A DNA stretch of 27,235 nt from DATDAW01 sp036524675 (GTDB taxonomy: Bacteria > Verrucomicrobiota > Verrucomicrobiia > Chthoniobacterales > DASVRZ01), in the NCBI GenBank assembly GCA_036524675.1, contig DATDBU010000078.1, positions 1 through 27,235 on the forward strand, written 5' to 3'. The position numbers and the translations under genes were made by a program. This document shows, piece after piece, positions 7,925-16,315 of the stretch. Position 1 is the first letter of the stretch; each line of letters begins with the position of its first letter. The notes under the pieces are model-generated. The model was given only the letters and a program-made list of their open reading frames with translations, had not been told where the DNA came from and searched no databases.

Positions 7925-7965
7925 ATAGGGATCAACCGCAAGGAACGCAAAGAGCACAGAGATAA
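7925..7965. repeat. Fragment of a degenerate CGCAAAG-type intergenic repeat
   Basis: The tract AACCGCAAGGAACGCAAAG followed by AGCACAGAG looks like the same simple-repeat family as the copies at 11110-11137. It lies in the 264-bp gap upstream of the phosphodiesterase gene and appears non-coding. Confidence 0.35.
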
Positions 7966-8030
7966 TTACTTGCAAGCACATTGAACGGACTCTACTGCCG
8001 GTGAAGCATCGTTGCACACGTTTCGCTCCT

Positions 8031-8075
8031 TAAAAGAAACGACCGCCGGCTCTTTGGAGATTTCCGGCGGTCGTT
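8031..8075 (-). terminator. Intrinsic terminator of the fructose-bisphosphate aldolase gene
   Basis: AACGACCGCCGG (8038-8049) and CCGGCGGTCGTT (8064-8075) form a perfect 12-bp GC-rich stem with a 14-base loop. Read on the minus strand, the stem is followed directly by TCTTTTA (8037 down to 8031). It lies 65 bp past the aldolase stop codon, which is the expected location. Confidence 0.85.
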
Positions 8076-8140
8076 GAAACTTCCCTAGATGTTGTATTCG
8101 CGTTTCTCGCAAACCGCGAAAACCAACATGGTGAGCAAGA

Positions 8141-9217
8141 TTACGCGTTTCGGTTCACGCAATTCAGATCTTCGAAGGACAGGATCAGGCGCTTCGTGAA
8201 CGAATCTTCCGCGGCACCGAGCCAGATGCGCGGGTCATAGTATTTCTTATTCGGCGCGTCGGGCCCCTTCGGATTGCCAATCTGGGCTTGCAGATAATCG
8301 TGATTTTTTGCCTCGTAGACGCGGATGCCGTCCCAATAAGCCCATTGCAGGTCGGTATCGAGATTCATCTTGATGGCGCCGTAGCTGATGGCTTCACGGA
8401 TTTCTTCGCGTGAAGAACCAGAGCCGCCGTGGAAGACGAAGTTTACGGGTTTAGGGCCGGTGCCGAGATGTTTTTCGATGTAATCCTGCGAGTTCTTGAG
8501 GATGGTGGGCTTAAGTTTTACGTTGCCTGGCTTGTAGACGCCGTGAACGTTGCCGAATGCGGCTGCGACGGTAAAATTCGGGCTGATCGCACTGAGTTTC
8601 GTATAAGCCTGTGCGACTTCTTCGGGCTGGGTATAGAGTTTGGATTCCTCGACGTCGGTATTGTCCACGCCGTCTTCTTCACCGCCGGTGACGCCGAGTT
8701 CGATCTCCAGCGTAATGCCGAGTTTAGCCATGCGTTCGAGATACTTCGCGCTGATCTCGAGGTTCTCTTCCAACGGCTCTTCGGAGAGATCGAGCATGTG
8801 GGAACTGTAAAGAGGCTTGCCGGTCGACGCGTAATGCCCCTCGCTCGCAGCCAAGAGGCCGTCGATCCAGGGAAGCAATTTCTTGGCACAGTGGTCGGTG
8901 TTCAGAATAACCGGGACACCGTAGGCCTTCGCCGCAGCGTCAACATAATGAGCGCCTGCAATACCTCCTAGAATGGCCCCGAGTTGGGCTTCCTTGGTGA
9001 TGCCTTTGCCGATAAAAAACTGGGCGCCACCGTTGGAAAACTGGATCATCGTGGGCGAATTCAATTCGCGGGCAGCAGCCAGAACGGCGTTGACCGAACC
9101 GGTGCTGACACAATTAACCGCCGGGAGAGCGAATTCGTTGGTTTTTGCGTAATGGAGAAGTTCTGTGACTTCGTCTCCGAAGAGAACGCCTGCGCGGAAT
9201 TGTTTTTTTTCGGACAT
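8141..9217 (-). CDS. fbaA: Fructose-bisphosphate aldolase, class II
   Basis: A cytoplasmic glycolysis/gluconeogenesis enzyme that reversibly splits fructose 1,6-bisphosphate into dihydroxyacetone phosphate and glyceraldehyde 3-phosphate, using zinc. The 358-residue length matches E. coli FbaA (359). Catalytic Asp108 and zinc ligand His109 lie in NTDHCAKK. The other zinc histidines are His225 (FGNVHGVYKPG) and His263 (VFHGGSGS), and the phosphate-binding NLDTDLQWA segment follows. The start is ATG 9217 (MSEKKQF); the open frame extends to 9292, but the extra 25 residues resemble no aldolase. A strong terminator follows the gene. It is divergent from prfC across 202 bp that must contain both promoters. 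Confidence 0.95.
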   Translation of the reverse strand: MSEKKQFRAGVLFGDEVTELLHYAKTNEFALPAVNCVSTGSVNAVLAAARELNSPTMIQFSNGGAQFFIGKGITKEAQLGAILGGIAGAHYVDAAAKAYGVPVILNTDHCAKKLLPWIDGLLAASEGHYASTGKPLYSSHMLDLSEEPLEENLEISAKYLERMAKLGITLEIELGVTGGEEDGVDNTDVEESKLYTQPEEVAQAYTKLSAISPNFTVAAAFGNVHGVYKPGNVKLKPTILKNSQDYIEKHLGTGPKPVNFVFHGGSGSSREEIREAISYGAIKMNLDTDLQWAYWDGIRVYEAKNHDYLQAQIGNPKGPDAPNKKYYDPRIWLGAAEDSFTKRLILSFEDLNCVNRNA

Positions 9218-9419
9218 GGTATTGGTGGAAGTTGGGTTTGAATGAATCGCGTTAGACAACCTGCCATACGTAATGGCCGACGTGCAGTACAAATCTAACC
9301 GATTTTTGCGCTTTTCCGGGCGTTTAAAGGTTCCGGGCGAAAATTAACAACGAAGCGTCCGTGCGTCCGCCGCTTCCATTTTGCCGAATCGCGGCTACAT
9401 TCCGCGCCCTGCCTGATTT

Positions 9420-11009
9420 ATGCTCGATGAAATCCAACGCCGCCGCACTTTTGCCATTATTTCGCACCCGGATGCCGGCAAGACGACGCTGACCGAAAAG
9501 CTTCTTCTCTACGGTGGCGCCGTTCAGCTCGCTGGCTCGGTCACGTCGCGAAAAAATCAGCGGGCCGCGACCTCCGACTGGATGGAGCTAGAGCGCAAAC
9601 GCGGCATCAGTGTCAGTTCGACCGTGCTGCAATTCGAATACGACGGATATGCGATCAACCTCCTCGATACGCCTGGCCACAAAGATTTCTCCGAAGATAC
9701 CTATCGTGTCCTGACAGCCGTGGACGCCGTGATCATGGTGATCGATGCGGCGAAAGGCATCGAACCGCAGACGCGCAAATTGTTCGAAGTTTGCCGGCGC
9801 CGCGGCGTGCCGATTTTTACGTTCATGAACAAGCTCGATCGCCCCGCGCGTGAGCCGCTTCATTTGATCGATGAACTGGAAAGCGTCCTTGGCATCGGCG
9901 CCTTTCCCGTCAACTGGCCGCTCGGCAATGGCGTTTCATTTCGGGGCGTCTTTGATCGGCAAAAAAACGAGGTCCATCTGTTCGAAAAAACGCCGCACGG
10001 CGCCTACCGCGCGCCGGTTTCCATCTCGAACCTCTCCGACCCGGTCGTCCGCGATACGCTGGATCCGGACACATTCGCCGCTGTCACCGAGGAGCTCGAA
10101 ATGCTGGATCTTGCAGGCGAGACGTACGATCACGCCAAAGTTCTGGCCGGCGAAATGACCCCCGTATTCTTCGGCAGCGCCATGAATAACTTCGGGGTCC
10201 AGCTCATGCTCGACGCTTTTCTGGCGCAGTCGACCCCGCCGGCGCCGCGTAAATCGAATGGCGAAATTATCCCCACCGATTCCCAGGCCTTTTCCGGTTT
10301 TATTTTCAAAATCCAGGCCAACATGGATCCGCGCCATCGCGATCGCATCGCATTTCTACGTGTCTGCAGCGGCAAATTCACCCGCGACATGACCGTCACC
10401 CATCAGCGCACGGGGAAAAAAGTCCGCTTGTCGAATTCGCATAAACTTTTCGCCCAGGAACGCGAGATCGCCGATGACGCATACGCTGGCGACATTCTCG
10501 GGCTGGTCGGCTACTCCGAATTCGGGATCGGCGACACACTGACCGAGAGCGACGCGATCGAATACCGCGAAATCCCACGTTTCCCGCCGGAATGTTTCGC
10601 TTTTCTCCAAAATCCGAACACGGGAAAGTATAAACAATTCCGCCAGGGACTCGATCAGCTGTTGCAGGAAGGGGTCATCCAGGTTTTCCATTTGCGCGAT
10701 CAGGTGATCAAGGTCCCACTGCTGGCCGCCGTTGGTCCGCTGCAGTTCGAAGTTGTCCAATACCGCCTCGAGACCGAATACGGCGCCGAGTCCCGGCTCG
10801 AAACGGCCACGTGGAATATCGCTCGTTGGCTTTCGCCAGGAATCGACCTCGACACGCTAAAACTTCCTACGGGCGTTCGCCTGGCCACGGATACCGCGGG
10901 GCTTCCGGTCGTTCTGTTTCCTTCGCAATGGACGCTGAAGTATTTCGGCGAAACCAATCCTGGCATGGAGCTTTTCGAAATCCCGCCCGAAGTCGCGGCA
11001 GCGGTATAA
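9420..11009 (+). CDS. prfC: Peptide chain release factor 3
   Basis: A translational GTPase that removes RF1 or RF2 from the ribosome after peptide release. The 529 residues equal the usual RF3 length. GTPase motifs: P-loop SHPDAGKT at 15-22, switch I region RGISVSS at 61-67, DTPGH at 83-87 and NKLD at 137-140. The ATSDWMELERKRGIS segment and the C-terminal domain (FQNPNTGKYKQFRQGLDQLLQEGVIQVF) are diagnostic for RF3 as opposed to EF-G. The ATG at 9420 gives the standard N-terminus (MLDEIQRRRTFAIISHPDAG). No operon partner is present; the next gene starts 285 bp downstream. Confidence 0.95.
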   Translation: MLDEIQRRRTFAIISHPDAGKTTLTEKLLLYGGAVQLAGSVTSRKNQRAATSDWMELERKRGISVSSTVLQFEYDGYAINLLDTPGHKDFSEDTYRVLTAVDAVIMVIDAAKGIEPQTRKLFEVCRRRGVPIFTFMNKLDRPAREPLHLIDELESVLGIGAFPVNWPLGNGVSFRGVFDRQKNEVHLFEKTPHGAYRAPVSISNLSDPVVRDTLDPDTFAAVTEELEMLDLAGETYDHAKVLAGEMTPVFFGSAMNNFGVQLMLDAFLAQSTPPAPRKSNGEIIPTDSQAFSGFIFKIQANMDPRHRDRIAFLRVCSGKFTRDMTVTHQRTGKKVRLSNSHKLFAQEREIADDAYAGDILGLVGYSEFGIGDTLTESDAIEYREIPRFPPECFAFLQNPNTGKYKQFRQGLDQLLQEGVIQVFHLRDQVIKVPLLAAVGPLQFEVVQYRLETEYGAESRLETATWNIARWLSPGIDLDTLKLPTGVRLATDTAGLPVVLFPSQWTLKYFGETNPGMELFEIPPEVAAAV

Positions 11010-11051
11010 ACTGCCCGCCACGATAGTCCTGCCCGGAAGCGCTGCTGCGCC

Positions 11052-11200
11052 CGTCTTGGCGTGCGATTCGTTCGTCCCACCAGCCCTACAATTCGACTGG
11101 CGTTTGATTCTTACGCAAAGATGCAAAGACGCCAAGGTTCTGATTTTCAGGGAGGCAGTCACGACGCGCTCAATGCCATGGTGGCGTCCTGGCGTGTGAT
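11052..11200. repeat. Cluster of degenerate CTTGGCGT / ACGCCAAG repeat copies
   Basis: Three related tracts lie in the 285-bp gap after prfC: CGTCTTGGCGTGCGATT (11052-11068), an oppositely oriented copy with ACGCAAAGATGCAAAGACGC then CAAGG (11112-11137), and GCGTCCTGGCGTGTGATT (11184-11201). The outer two nearly match each other, and the middle one is complementary to them, so the transcript could fold. They resemble the dispersed simple repeats of large soil-bacterial genomes. No gene is recognised in this gap. Confidence 0.45.
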
Positions 11201-11294
11201 TGCCGTCGCACTCGTCATCGCGAGTTGGAAACTTTTTTACGCTAAGATTAATCTTTATGTTCCTTGCGCCGAAATTTTTTGATTTTCTCCCTCA

Positions 11295-11999
11295 ATGCCG
11301 TCCTCTGTATCTGTCGTTATGCCCGTTTACAACGAAGCGGGCCTTGTGCGTGACTCTATTCAGCTCGTCCTCAACCAATCGGTTGTGACCGAGCTTGTTG
11401 TTGTTAACGATTGTTCAACGGACGGAACCGGAAACGTTCTCGATGCGATTGCCCGTGAGGATTCGCGCGTCAAAGTCTTTCATCATCCGGTTAATCAAGG
11501 AAAAGGCGCCGCTCTGCGCACCGGCTTCCGCCATGTCTCAGGCGACATCGTTATCATTCAGGATGCCGACTTTGAATACGATCCCAGCGAATATCCCGTT
11601 CTGCTCGCCCCAATCATCAATGGCCGTGCGGACGTCGTGTTCGGCTCACGTTTTCTCAGGACCGAAGGCTACCGCGTGATCCGTTTCTGGCATCATATCG
11701 GAAACAAATTCCTCACGTTGTTGAGCAATATGACCACCAACTTGAACCTCACCGATATGGAGACCTGCTATAAAGTTTTCCGCCGCGAGGTTCTGCAAAA
11801 AATCAGCATCGAAGAGAATCGCTTCGGCGTTGAGCCCGAGATTACGGCCAAAATTTCACGCCTCGGCGTTCGAGTCTTTGAAGTTGCCATCACATATAGC
11901 GGACGAACGCATGCCGAGGGCAAAAAGATCGGATGGAAAGACTTTTTCCGCGCGCTTTGGTGCATTGCCAAATACGGCCTCATTAAGACCAGCCGCTAA
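11295..11999 (+). CDS. Family 2 glycosyltransferase, dolichyl/polyprenyl-phosphate sugar transferase-like
   Basis: A 234-residue GT-A-fold glycosyltransferase. Seen: an N-terminal VVMPVYNEAG nucleotide-binding strand, VVNDCSTDGT (about 37-45), the metal-binding DAD motif at 90-92 (QDADFEYDP), FGSRF, and the TDMETCYKVFRR segment typical of DPM1/polyprenyl-phosphate mannosyl- or glucosyltransferases. These enzymes move a sugar from a nucleotide donor to a lipid carrier at the inner face of the cytoplasmic membrane, for later use in glycan or protein glycosylation. No C-terminal membrane helices are evident, so it is the soluble/peripheral type. ATG 11295 sits immediately before the first strand. 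The donor sugar cannot be told from sequence. Confidence 0.85.
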   Translation: MPSSVSVVMPVYNEAGLVRDSIQLVLNQSVVTELVVVNDCSTDGTGNVLDAIAREDSRVKVFHHPVNQGKGAALRTGFRHVSGDIVIIQDADFEYDPSEYPVLLAPIINGRADVVFGSRFLRTEGYRVIRFWHHIGNKFLTLLSNMTTNLNLTDMETCYKVFRREVLQKISIEENRFGVEPEITAKISRLGVRVFEVAITYSGRTHAEGKKIGWKDFFRALWCIAKYGLIKTSR

Positions 12000-12066
12000 T
12001 CGGGGAACTCTTTTCGGAGTCGCGGCGTTCGCATGGGACATCCGCATACCTCGGAGTGGCAAATTT

Positions 12067-12090
12067 GCGTCTCAATCCGGATCGAGATGC
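12067..12090. promoter_or_regulatory. 24-bp imperfect palindrome upstream of the Fur-family gene
   Basis: Positions 12067-12078 pair with 12079-12090 at 10 Watson-Crick positions and one G-T, with a single mismatch (12074/12083) and ATCCGGAT at the centre. It lies 67 bp past the glycosyltransferase stop and 72 bp before the ATG of the Fur-family gene. It could be an operator or, as RNA, a terminator stem for the glycosyltransferase; no clear T-tract follows. Confidence 0.35.
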
Positions 12091-12105
12091 GCGGCAAAAA
12101 CTTAA

Positions 12106-12120
12106 TTGGAATAATTCTTG
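12106..12120. promoter_or_regulatory. Possible Fur/PerR-type box
   Basis: TTGGAATAATTCTTG has a perfect GAAT-A-ATTC core and agrees at most positions with the PerR-like consensus TTAGAATNATTCTAA. The outer arms are poorly symmetric. It is 43 bp upstream of the ATG of a Fur-family gene, where autoregulation would be expected. The match is by eye and the case is moderate to weak. Confidence 0.35.
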
Positions 12121-12162
12121 ATATGGTTCCGCGTAGACGCGACTGTGTCTCAACAAACACTT

Positions 12163-12594
12163 ATGAGCGCCGATGAAGTTCCTTATGACGAGTCCATTGC
12201 CCAAGGCGGCTTCCGCCTTACCCGGCAGCGTCGCGAGGTCTACGATGCCTTAATGGAGGTTCGCGATCATCCGACCGCAGCGGAAGTTTTCATCAGAGTC
12301 AAACACCGGATGCCGTCGATTTCGCTCGCGACCGTTTACAACTGCCTCGAAACGCTCGTCCAATGCGGACTCGTCGTCCAGGTCAACCTCGAGCGTGCGC
12401 CTACCCGGTATTGTCCGAATCTTCGGGAGCATGGGCATTTCTTTTGCGAACAATGCGGCGCTGTAGTCGACGTAGACCTTTCGCCCGGTGATTCCGCGCG
12501 CTGGAACATTCCCGAAGGCTTTATCGTTACACACCAGGAAATTTCTCTCAAAGGCATCTGCAAAACCTGTGCCGAGACCAACGGCAAAAACTGA
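12163..12594 (+). CDS. Fur-family metalloregulator heading the suf cluster
   Basis: A 143-residue DNA-binding repressor-type protein. The winged helix spans about 15-75, with recognition helix SISLATVYNCLETL (52-65). The structural zinc site is two CxxC pairs: Cys95/Cys98 (FFCEQCG) and Cys133/Cys136 (GICKTCAE). Candidate sensory ligands are Cys84, His90 and His92 (RYCPNLREHGH). In PerR and Fur the position of Cys84 is normally Asp or Glu, whereas Zur proteins use Cys there, so the sensed metal is uncertain. ATG 12163 was chosen; an upstream TTG (12118) would lie inside the possible operator and adds non-family residues. The gene is 20 bp from sufC, so control of Fe-S assembly and of itself is likely. 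Confidence 0.85.
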   Translation: MSADEVPYDESIAQGGFRLTRQRREVYDALMEVRDHPTAAEVFIRVKHRMPSISLATVYNCLETLVQCGLVVQVNLERAPTRYCPNLREHGHFFCEQCGAVVDVDLSPGDSARWNIPEGFIVTHQEISLKGICKTCAETNGKN

Positions 12595-12614
12595 AACGGT
12601 ATTTCTAAAGACAC

Positions 12615-13382
12615 ATGAGCACACTCCGCATCGACAACCTGCACGTCAGCATCGGCGACATCGAAATTATCCGCGGCCTCAGCCTTGAACTTCCGAAAGG
12701 CGAAGTTCACGCGATTATGGGACCGAACGGCTCCGGCAAAAGCACGCTCGCAAAAGTGCTCGCGGGGCACCCGGATTATACGGTGACCAGCGGCGACATC
12801 TTGTTGAAAGGCGAGAGCATCCTCGAAATGGAACCGGACGAACGGTCCCGGGCCGGATTCTTCCTCGCGTTCCAGTATCCGTATGAAATTCCAGGCGTTT
12901 CGAATGCCAACTTCCTGCGAGCTGCTCTGCAGGCGCGTTTGCCCGAGGGCGAAGAACTCGACGCGATGGATTACTACAAGCGTCTCTACGCCAAGATGGA
13001 TCTGCTTGAAATGGATCGGAAATTCACCGCGCGCGCCGTCAACGAAGGTTTTTCGGGTGGCGAAAAGAAACGCAACGAAATCCTTCAGATGGCCATGCTC
13101 GAGCCTGAGTTTGCCGTTCTCGACGAAACCGATAGCGGCCTCGACATCGACGCATTGCGCATTGTCTCCAAAGGCGTCAACGCCATGCGTGGCCCAGACC
13201 GCAGCATTCTGCTCATCACCCACTATCAACGCCTTCTCAATTACATCACGCCGGACGTCGTCCACGTGATGGTCAAAGGCAAAATTGTCAAAACCGGCGG
13301 CCGCGAGCTGGCACTTCAACTGGAAGAACAGGGCTACGACTGGCTGTCCGAGGAAGAAGAAGTTGAACCCGCGCTGTCCTAA
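12615..13382 (+). CDS. sufC: Fe-S cluster assembly ATPase SufC
   Basis: The cytoplasmic ABC-type ATPase of the SufBCD scaffold; ATP binding drives the conformational change that exposes the cluster assembly site at the SufB-SufD interface. The 255 residues are standard. Walker A GPNGSGKS lies at 36-43, the Q-loop at Gln87 (FLAFQYPYEIPGV), the SufC-specific signature FSGGEKKRNEI begins at 146, Walker B VLDE ends at 171 followed by TDSGLD, and the switch His is at 203 (THYQRLLNYI). These strings are nearly invariant in SufC. It follows the Fur-family gene by 20 bp and precedes sufB by 26 bp, so the genes are almost certainly cotranscribed. The acidic tail (EEEEVE) is a small lineage feature. 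Confidence 0.97.
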   Translation: MSTLRIDNLHVSIGDIEIIRGLSLELPKGEVHAIMGPNGSGKSTLAKVLAGHPDYTVTSGDILLKGESILEMEPDERSRAGFFLAFQYPYEIPGVSNANFLRAALQARLPEGEELDAMDYYKRLYAKMDLLEMDRKFTARAVNEGFSGGEKKRNEILQMAMLEPEFAVLDETDSGLDIDALRIVSKGVNAMRGPDRSILLITHYQRLLNYITPDVVHVMVKGKIVKTGGRELALQLEEQGYDWLSEEEEVEPALS

Positions 13383-13408
13383 TAACATTAACCGATAACC
13401 GTCGCACC

Positions 13409-14812
13409 ATGAGCACTAACGCCATCGACATCGACCGCGAAGTCGGAAACTTCACTTACGACATCAAGCCATTCAGAGACTCGGGTTTCGGTCTCAGCGA
13501 GGACACGATTCACTATATCTCGGACGCCAAGGACGATCCTGCTTGGGTTCGCGAATTCCGTCTGAACGCACTGAAAACTTTCCTGAGCAAGCCGCTCCCG
13601 ACGAGCTGGGCCAGCAAGGACCTCGAGACGCTGGATTTTACCAAGATTCGTTACTACCTGAGCGCACAGGAACGCACCACCCGCTCCTGGGATGAGGTCC
13701 CGGACGACATCAAAGAAACCTTCGAACGCCTCGGCATTCCGGAGCAGGAACGCAAATTCCTCGCCGGCGTCGAAGCGCAATTTGATAGCGAAGCCGTCTA
13801 TTCCAACATCAAGGCGGCCGTTGCCGAACAGGGTGTCATTTTCGTCGGCTCGACCGAAGGCCTTAAGCAACATCCGGAAATCTTCCGGAAATGGTTTGGA
13901 AAAGTCATTCCGACCGGAGATAACAAATTCAGCGCTCTCAACAGCGCTGTATTCAGCGGAGGCAGCTTTATCTACGTGCCGCCGGGAGTGAAGGTGAAAC
14001 ACCCGCTCCAGGCTTATTTCCGAATCAACTCGGAAAATTTCGGCCAGTTCGAACGGACGCTCATCATCGTCGATGAAGGCGCGGAATTAACTTACATGGA
14101 AGGCTGCACCGCTCCCAAATTCGACACTGCTACGCTGCACAGCGCTGTCGTCGAACTTGTCGCGATGAAAGGCGCGAAAATCCAATACATCACGGTCCAG
14201 AACTGGTCGCCGAACGTTTTCAATCTGGTGACCAAACGCGGCCTTGCCCATGAGGAAGCCGAGGTGAAATGGATCGATTGCAACATCGGTTCCCGCCTGA
14301 CGATGAAGTACCCGGGCGTCATCATGAAGGGTCGCAAAGCCCGCGGTGAAGTAATCAGCATCGCGCTCGCCAACGACGGTCAGCATCAGGATACCGGTGC
14401 AAAAATGATTCACGCCGCCGATGAGACAACGTCCAACGTTATTTCAAAGAGTATCAGCGTCGGCAAAGGACGCGCAACTTATCGTGGCCTCGTCCACGTG
14501 CCGAAGCATCTGAAAGGTTGCAAGAACAACACCGAATGTGACGCACTCTTGATCAACACGACGAGCCGCACGGACACCTATCCGGCGATCACCGTCCGCG
14601 GCACAGGCAATACGACCCAGCACGAAGCCAGCGTCAGCCAGGTTAGCGCCGAGCAGATTTTTTACATGCAGCAGCGCGGTCTGACCGAAGGCCAGGCCAT
14701 GAGCCTGAGCGTCAACGGTTTCGTCAATGACCTCGTGCGCCAGTTCCCGATGGAATACAGCGTAGAACTGAAACGCCTCATCGACCTCGAAATGGAAGGT
14801 TCCGTCGGCTGA
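13409..14812 (+). CDS. sufB: Fe-S cluster assembly scaffold SufB
   Basis: A 467-residue core scaffold of the SufBC2D complex, on which nascent Fe-S clusters are built from sulfide supplied by a cysteine desulfurase. Seen: the N-terminal SufB region (YDIKPFRDSGFGLSEDTIHYIS), GGSFIYVPPGVKVKHPLQAYF, the beta-helix core with AELTYMEGCTAP and VQNWSPNVFNLVTKRG, and HVPKHLKGCKNNTECDALLI containing Cys371 and Cys377. The TEC cysteine is at the position expected for the conserved cluster-forming cysteine of SufB. The C-terminus (YMQQRGLTEGQAMSLSVNGF) is typical. The gene starts 26 bp after sufC. A 113-bp gap follows before sufD, wider than the other spacings in the cluster, with nothing recognisable in it. 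Confidence 0.97.
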   Translation: MSTNAIDIDREVGNFTYDIKPFRDSGFGLSEDTIHYISDAKDDPAWVREFRLNALKTFLSKPLPTSWASKDLETLDFTKIRYYLSAQERTTRSWDEVPDDIKETFERLGIPEQERKFLAGVEAQFDSEAVYSNIKAAVAEQGVIFVGSTEGLKQHPEIFRKWFGKVIPTGDNKFSALNSAVFSGGSFIYVPPGVKVKHPLQAYFRINSENFGQFERTLIIVDEGAELTYMEGCTAPKFDTATLHSAVVELVAMKGAKIQYITVQNWSPNVFNLVTKRGLAHEEAEVKWIDCNIGSRLTMKYPGVIMKGRKARGEVISIALANDGQHQDTGAKMIHAADETTSNVISKSISVGKGRATYRGLVHVPKHLKGCKNNTECDALLINTTSRTDTYPAITVRGTGNTTQHEASVSQVSAEQIFYMQQRGLTEGQAMSLSVNGFVNDLVRQFPMEYSVELKRLIDLEMEGSVG

Positions 14813-14925
14813 TCCAGCCGGCTAACCCGGGATTGCAGGGAAAATCCATCGCCTTTCAGAATCACGACAGCCGCGCCCTGGCGGATTGTCAGCGACCCTA
14901 AACACAGATCAACGCCGCCGCCAGC

Positions 14926-16275
14926 ATGGACGACGCAACGAACACTATTGAAGTGAGGAACACCATCCTCGACGCACCGAACATCGATACTACCTTGCCA
15001 GACTGGTTCCTGGCAGTGCGCCAGCAGGGATGGGAGGAATTTCAAGCGCTGCCTTTTCCAGGACGAAAGGATGAGCTTTGGCGTTTTTCCAGTCTGAAGG
15101 CGCTTGATTTGACCGGATTCGTTCCCGCGCCGCTTATCGCAGATGAACGCGAGCAGGAGATTCTCGACCGGTCACGTGGTGTGTCACATCCCGCCGGACA
15201 CATGGTTTTTGGGAATGGCGAACTGCTTTTCCGTAAAGCGATCCATTCGGAATTGCGTAACCGCGGCGTGCTGTTCCTGCCTTTGGAGGAAGCGGTTTTC
15301 CAGAAACCGGAACTCATTAAAGAGCACTTCATGACGCAGGAATTTCGGCTGGGGTCCGCCAAGCTGGCCGCCCTGCACAAGGCAAATGCAGGCGCCGGGA
15401 CGCTGATCTATGTGCCACGCAATGTGGAAATCGAGCTGCCACTGGAAATTTTCCACTGGATTGATGGGGAAAATACGTCGCTTTTCCCGCACACCCTGAT
15501 CGTCGCCGGCGAAAACAGCAAAGTCACCGTCCTGGAACATTTCGCATCCGCCGATTCGAAACAGCGCGGATTCGCGTGTTCAGTCAATGACCTCATCCTG
15601 GGTCCCGGCGCGAAACTAACTTACGTTTCCGTGCAGGATTGGAGCGAAAACGTGACGAGTTTTCAGATCAACTCAACCGTCGTGGAACGGGATGCGTCCG
15701 CAGTTAACATGGGACTCAACCTGGGCGCGCGATATGCCCGGTACGAGAGCGCCAGCCGGCTACGCGGACCCGGCGGCCGCAGCGACATGCTGGCGGTGAC
15801 GGTTGCCGATGGCGAACAGGAATTTGACCAGCGCACTTTGCAGGATCACGCCCAACCCAGCTGCACGAGCGATCTGCTCTACAAAAACGCGCTCAGTGAC
15901 AAGTCCCGGACGATCTTCTCCGGCCTCATCAAGGTCGAGGAACACAGCCATAAGACGGATGCCTATCAAAAGGTTAGAAACCTGATGCTGAGTGAAGATG
16001 CAGAGGCCAATTCCATGCCCGGACTCGAGATTCTCGCCGATGATGTCCGCTGCACGCACGGCGCAACGAGCGGCCAGATTGAAGACGAGGAATTGTTCTA
16101 TCTCCTCAGCCGCGGAATTTCTGCTGATGCCAGCCGCGAGCTATTGGTCACGGGATTCCTCAACGAGGCCATCGACCGGCTCGGACAATCCGAACTCGAA
16201 GATCTGCTTCGCAGTCGTGTTGCGGACAAATTCGCGCGAATAAAGGCCAGTAAAGCCGCTGAAATTCCTTCATAA
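14926..16275 (+). CDS. sufD: Fe-S cluster assembly protein SufD
   Basis: A 449-residue SufB paralogue that completes the SufBC2D scaffold and aids iron entry. Seen: the N-terminal helical region ending in the KDELWRFSSLKAL motif (family PxRKxExWRYT), TLIYVPRNVEIELPLEIFHW, the beta-helix with TLIVAGENSKVTVLEHFAS, and the C-terminal signature HSHKTDAYQKVRNLMLSEDAEANSMPGLEI spread over 340-370 (family HxxxTDxxQxxxNLLLS), then DDVRCTHGATSGQI and ELFYLLSRGI. ATG 14926 gives a normal N-terminus. It is the third suf gene in the run; sufS, sufE and sufU do not follow, so the sulfur donor must be encoded elsewhere. Confidence 0.95.
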   Translation: MDDATNTIEVRNTILDAPNIDTTLPDWFLAVRQQGWEEFQALPFPGRKDELWRFSSLKALDLTGFVPAPLIADEREQEILDRSRGVSHPAGHMVFGNGELLFRKAIHSELRNRGVLFLPLEEAVFQKPELIKEHFMTQEFRLGSAKLAALHKANAGAGTLIYVPRNVEIELPLEIFHWIDGENTSLFPHTLIVAGENSKVTVLEHFASADSKQRGFACSVNDLILGPGAKLTYVSVQDWSENVTSFQINSTVVERDASAVNMGLNLGARYARYESASRLRGPGGRSDMLAVTVADGEQEFDQRTLQDHAQPSCTSDLLYKNALSDKSRTIFSGLIKVEEHSHKTDAYQKVRNLMLSEDAEANSMPGLEILADDVRCTHGATSGQIEDEELFYLLSRGISADASRELLVTGFLNEAIDRLGQSELEDLLRSRVADKFARIKASKAAEIPS

Positions 16276-16315
16276 GGGCGATGTCCGCTAGACAAGGGTT
16301 GGTGAAGAACAAGCC

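Noticed and set aside
9218..9419. Promoter boxes in the fbaA-prfC divergent region
   Set aside because: Candidate -35/-10 pairs have poor spacing or weak matches; the direct repeat TTCCGGGCG (9314-9322 and 9331-9339) was seen but cannot be assigned.
12336..13388. 350-codon minus-strand open frame opposite the Fur-family gene and sufC
   Set aside because: It mirrors two unmistakable plus-strand genes and has no motif of its own.
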